From: DATKXO01 sp035528995
Lineage (GTDB): Bacteria; Planctomycetota; Phycisphaerae; UBA1845
Direction of reading: 5' to 3'
Length of the DNA: 28,241 nt
Assembly: GCA_035528995.1 (NCBI GenBank)
Contig: DATKXO010000002.1
Span: forward strand, 1-28,241
The number at the start of each line of letters is the position of its first letter. The stretch's first letter is position 1. The notes under the pieces are model-generated. The model ran no database searches and was not told the origin of the DNA. It saw nothing but the letters and a program-made list of their open reading frames with translations. Both the position numbers and the translations under genes were made by a program. Shown here piece by piece: positions 26,384 through 28,241 of this stretch.

Positions 26384-26700
26384 GGTCCTGGCACGGCCGC
26401 AAGGTCCCTGCCGAAGCTCGCCGGGCGGCACATCCCCGCGAGGGGGGTCGCCTACGCTTGGACTCTCTGCCCCGGCAGGGCATACGGCCAGGGTTCGCAA
26501 GCCCGGACGGGAGCCCCAAAGGGGATCGCCGCCCTTGGTCGACTACCCGCCCCCAGCCTCCAGTGCCCCGTCGCCGCTCCCGTTTCCGGCCAATAGCCAA
26601 CGGCTCACAGCTAACGGCCGAACGCTCCCGGCTGATAGCTGCCGGCTGAAACCCGACGGCTCCGCCCTTTTCTCCCGCAACCCAACCCCGCAAAACCCGG

Positions 26701-26706
26701 TACAAT
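26701..26706 (+). promoter_or_regulatory. Candidate -10 box for pilT
   Basis: TACAAT lies 32 bases before the pilT ATG, leaving room for a short leader with GGAGAAGG as ribosome-binding site. No matching -35 was found. Confidence 0.4.
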
Positions 26707-26738
26707 CACCGACGTGTTCTGCGGAGAAGGCGACTGAA

Positions 26739-27842
26739 ATGAACATCGTGGACGACCGAATCAACCCCACGCTCCTGAAGCTCCTCAAGGCCACCGTCGG
26801 GGCCGAGGCCTCCGACCTCCACCTCATCCCCGGCTATCGGGCCACGTACCGCATCCACGGCCGCCTATCCGGGGCCGCCGGCGAAGTCCTCGACCGCGGC
26901 ACCACCCGGGCCATGGTCGAGTCCATCCTGCCCGAGCCCGCCCTGCACCGCGTGGACGAACTCAAGAACATGGACTTCTCCGTCTCGCTGCGCAACGGCG
27001 GGCAGGCCATCCGCTTCCGGGTCAACGTCTTTTTCTCCCAGGGCGACCTCTGCGCCTGCTTTCGCTACATCCCAAACGACATCCCCTCCTTCGACTGGAT
27101 GTCCTTCCCCAAGGAACTGGCCCACCGCATGGTCCACCTGACCAACGGCCTGGTCATCATCACCGGCATCACCGGCTCGGGTAAGACCACCACGCTGGCC
27201 GCCCTGATCGAGATGCTCAACACCGAGGGCGGCTACCGCATCATCACCGTCGAGGAGCCCATCGAGTACGTCTTCGCCCGCAGGGAGACCACCGTCATCA
27301 CCCAGCGCGAGGTCGGCACCGACGTGGCCAGCTTCTACGACGGCCTCAAGTACGGCCTGCGCCAGGACCCCGACGTCGTTCTGGTCGGCGAGATTCGCGA
27401 CCGCGAGACGGCCCAGATGGCCCTGTCCGCCGCCGAGACCGGCCACCTCATCCTCACCACGCTGCACACCATGGACGCCAAGGGGGCCGTCACCCGCCTG
27501 GTGGACCTGTTCCCCTCCGACAGTCAGGACGACATCCGCACGCAGCTCTCGCTGTCGCTGCGTTACGTCGTCGCCCAGCATCTTCTGCCCAACCGGGTCG
27601 AGGGCCAGAAGCGGGCCCTGGCGCTGGAGGTGATGACCACGAACCATCCGATCCGGGCGGCCATTCGCGATGGAAAGATCGCCTCGCTCGAGTCGGCCAT
27701 TCAGACCGGCAAGAAGGACGGCATGTTCCCCCTGGACAACAGCCTCGAGGACCTCGTCGCGAGCGGCCAGATCACCTATGAGACGGCCATCCGCTATGCC
27801 AAGGACCCCCAGAACATCCACGTCACGCGCCCGACCCATTAA
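26739..27842 (+). CDS. pilT: Type IV pilus retraction ATPase PilT
   Basis: This 367-residue cytoplasmic hexameric ATPase powers pilus disassembly in twitching motility. The N-terminal PAS-like domain includes the typical ASDLHLIPG (24-32). Walker A is GITGSGKTT (143-151), the Asp box is IITVEEPIEY (168-177), Walker B is DVVLVGEIRD (212-221), and the His box is TGHLILTTLHT (234-244). The PilT-specific C-terminal motif appears as PIRAAIRDGK (304-313), which separates it from assembly ATPases such as PilB. The ATG follows GGAGAAGG; the long in-frame extension upstream is not protein-like. No other pilus gene is adjacent, so the rest of the machinery must be elsewhere. A 7-bp inverted repeat (ttaacga/tcgttaa, 27839-27885) starts at its stop codon. 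Confidence 0.95.
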   Translation: MNIVDDRINPTLLKLLKATVGAEASDLHLIPGYRATYRIHGRLSGAAGEVLDRGTTRAMVESILPEPALHRVDELKNMDFSVSLRNGGQAIRFRVNVFFSQGDLCACFRYIPNDIPSFDWMSFPKELAHRMVHLTNGLVIITGITGSGKTTTLAALIEMLNTEGGYRIITVEEPIEYVFARRETTVITQREVGTDVASFYDGLKYGLRQDPDVVLVGEIRDRETAQMALSAAETGHLILTTLHTMDAKGAVTRLVDLFPSDSQDDIRTQLSLSLRYVVAQHLLPNRVEGQKRALALEVMTTNHPIRAAIRDGKIASLESAIQTGKKDGMFPLDNSLEDLVASGQITYETAIRYAKDPQNIHVTRPTH

Positions 27843-27901
27843 CGACCCGGTGACCCGGCCCGCTCCGGCAGCGCCTGATCGTTAAACAGTCGCGGACCTA
27901 C

Positions 27902-28006
27902 ATGTACCTGCTGCGTTCGGCCCACCTGGGCGAGTGCAGCGTGACGGTCTGGCCGAAGCAGCTCAAGGAGATCTGCGCCAAGCGGAACATCCACGTGCTG
28001 GAGTAG
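27902..28006 (+). CDS. Short ORF of 34 codons, or the tail of a lost gene
   Basis: An ATG opens a 34-residue frame whose composition is protein-like (MYLLRSAHLGECSVTVWPKQ, then KEICAKRNIHVLE). The frame is open back to a TGA at 27851-27853 and reads RLIVKQSRTY just before the ATG, which also looks like protein. No good start codon exists in that extension, so it may be the C-terminal remnant of a deleted gene rather than a true small gene. There is a weak GGA before the ATG. The family is not recognised. Confidence 0.35.
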   Translation: MYLLRSAHLGECSVTVWPKQLKEICAKRNIHVLE

Positions 28007-28100
28007 GAGCGGAGCAGCCACACAGGACGGTGGGCTTCGCTTCGCTGCGCCCATCTTGTGCTCAGGTTCGCTGCGAGCCTGTGCGTCGGCGCGTGCTCCT
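28005..28100. repeat. Structured intergenic repeat with hairpins
   Basis: Outer arms aggagc (28005-28010) and gctcct (28095-28100) enclose a hairpin: cacagga (28021-28027) pairs with tcttgtg (28054-28060) with one G-T pair, and tgggc (28031-28035) pairs with gccca (28049-28053). A second weaker stem (ctcagg/gagcctg, about 28061-28081) follows. The phrase around 'gggcttcgcttcgctgcgccc' is one I recall as common in planctomycete intergenic DNA. It begins at the stop of the short ORF and ends next to the transposase element. Confidence 0.6.
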
Positions 28101-28241
28101 TAGCAGTCCGTTGCAAAAGTCGCTTGACGGGCATGGTAGGATGTGATCGTCCGGTTCGAAGGCAGAGGTCACGGAGGACCAGCGATGGCGATGGGGCGGC
28201 GGAAGGATACCCAGGGCGGTTTCTGGATCGCCACGCAGGAT
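28101..28241 (+). mobile_element. Left part of an insertion sequence, cut by the window end
   Basis: The sequence from about 28101 leads into a transposase start. TTGACG (28124-28129) and TAGGAT (28137-28142) are promoter-like words, but only seven bases apart, so they do not form a normal pair. The exact left end and target duplication cannot be set because the right end is outside the window. Confidence 0.45.
28185..28241 (+). CDS. Transposase, N-terminal 19 codons only (IS1182/IS4-like)
   Basis: The ATG at 28185 follows GGAGG (28173-28177) with a 7-base gap, and the frame MAMGRRKDTQGGFWIATQD is open to the window end. The 'MGRRK...LWIA..' opening resembles the N-terminus of transposases of the IS1182/DUF772-containing group as I remember them. 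The catalytic part is not in the window, so the family is tentative and it is unknown whether the gene is intact. Confidence 0.5.
   Translation, partial: MAMGRRKDTQGGFWIATQD

Larger units (their letters stand above)
26306..26738. other. 433-base divergent intergenic region with degenerate repeats
   Basis: This lies between the divergent lipoprotein and pilT genes. Frames are open on both strands but have no start signal or protein-like composition. Positions 26585-26650 hold degenerate reiterations of phrases such as 'agccaacggctcacagctaa' and 'ggctgatagctgccggctga'. Both ends carry promoter-like elements listed separately. No RNA gene was recognised. Confidence 0.5.

Noticed and set aside
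26306..26500. Longer start for the large lipoprotein (GTG/ATG at 26500)
   Set aside because: It would bury the signal peptide and lipobox 65 residues inside the protein. The GGGGAGG site directly before 26305 supports the shorter form.
28124..28142. Standard promoter TTGACG/TAGGAT ahead of the transposase
   Set aside because: The two words are only seven bases apart, far short of the usual 16-19, and no alternative partner for either was found.

Overview
The window is about 65 percent G+C, with mostly C or G at third codon positions. It reads as a chromosome segment of a planctomycete-like bacterium, most likely close to the Phycisphaerae. This is inferred from the proteins: several long secreted proteins and lipoproteins, 'NTNGVPDEC'-type calcium repeats, short dockerin-like C-terminal tails, a GH172 (DUF2961) protein, carboxypeptidase-regulatory/TlpA fusions, and structured intergenic repeats. 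No rRNA, tRNA or CRISPR array was seen.

Left arm (1-3080): a lipoprotein gene on the minus strand (841-2424) with a (Gly-Glu)11 linker. Beyond its 3' end lies the truncated tail of a diverged paralogue (212-537), separated by a small cluster of 19-bp direct repeats. A 656-base gap without a convincing gene follows.

Central housekeeping block (3081-9597), all plus strand: an enolase-superfamily enzyme, a Mn-type superoxide dismutase, and then a tight four-gene run: menG/ubiE-type quinone methyltransferase, a six-helix membrane protein with a helical-repeat tail, ubiX, and a UbiA-type prenyltransferase. The genes overlap by 4-8 bases or are separated by 12 bases. Prenylation, flavin-cofactor supply and C-methylation fit late menaquinone synthesis. 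The UbiD-type decarboxylase that would use the UbiX product is not in the window.

Accessory islet (9714-11353): two overlapping genes with visibly lower GC at third positions, a DUF4365-type protein with a PD-(D/E)xK-like residue pattern and an uncharacterised 381-residue partner. This is the best candidate here for an undescribed system.

Envelope and secretion region (11413-26305): a GT-C membrane glycosyltransferase, then convergently a class II aldolase/TPR pair and a secreted GH172 protein, divergently a secreted regulatory-repeat/TlpA thioredoxin protein, a large M6 metalloprotease with calcium-binding repeats, and convergently a 1107-residue lipoprotein carrying a Notch-type LNR motif. 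An FG-GAP repeat remnant sits directly downstream of that lipoprotein, in its reading frame.

Right end: pilT (type IV pilus retraction ATPase), a short unrecognised ORF, a structured intergenic repeat, and the first 19 codons of a transposase that runs off the window.
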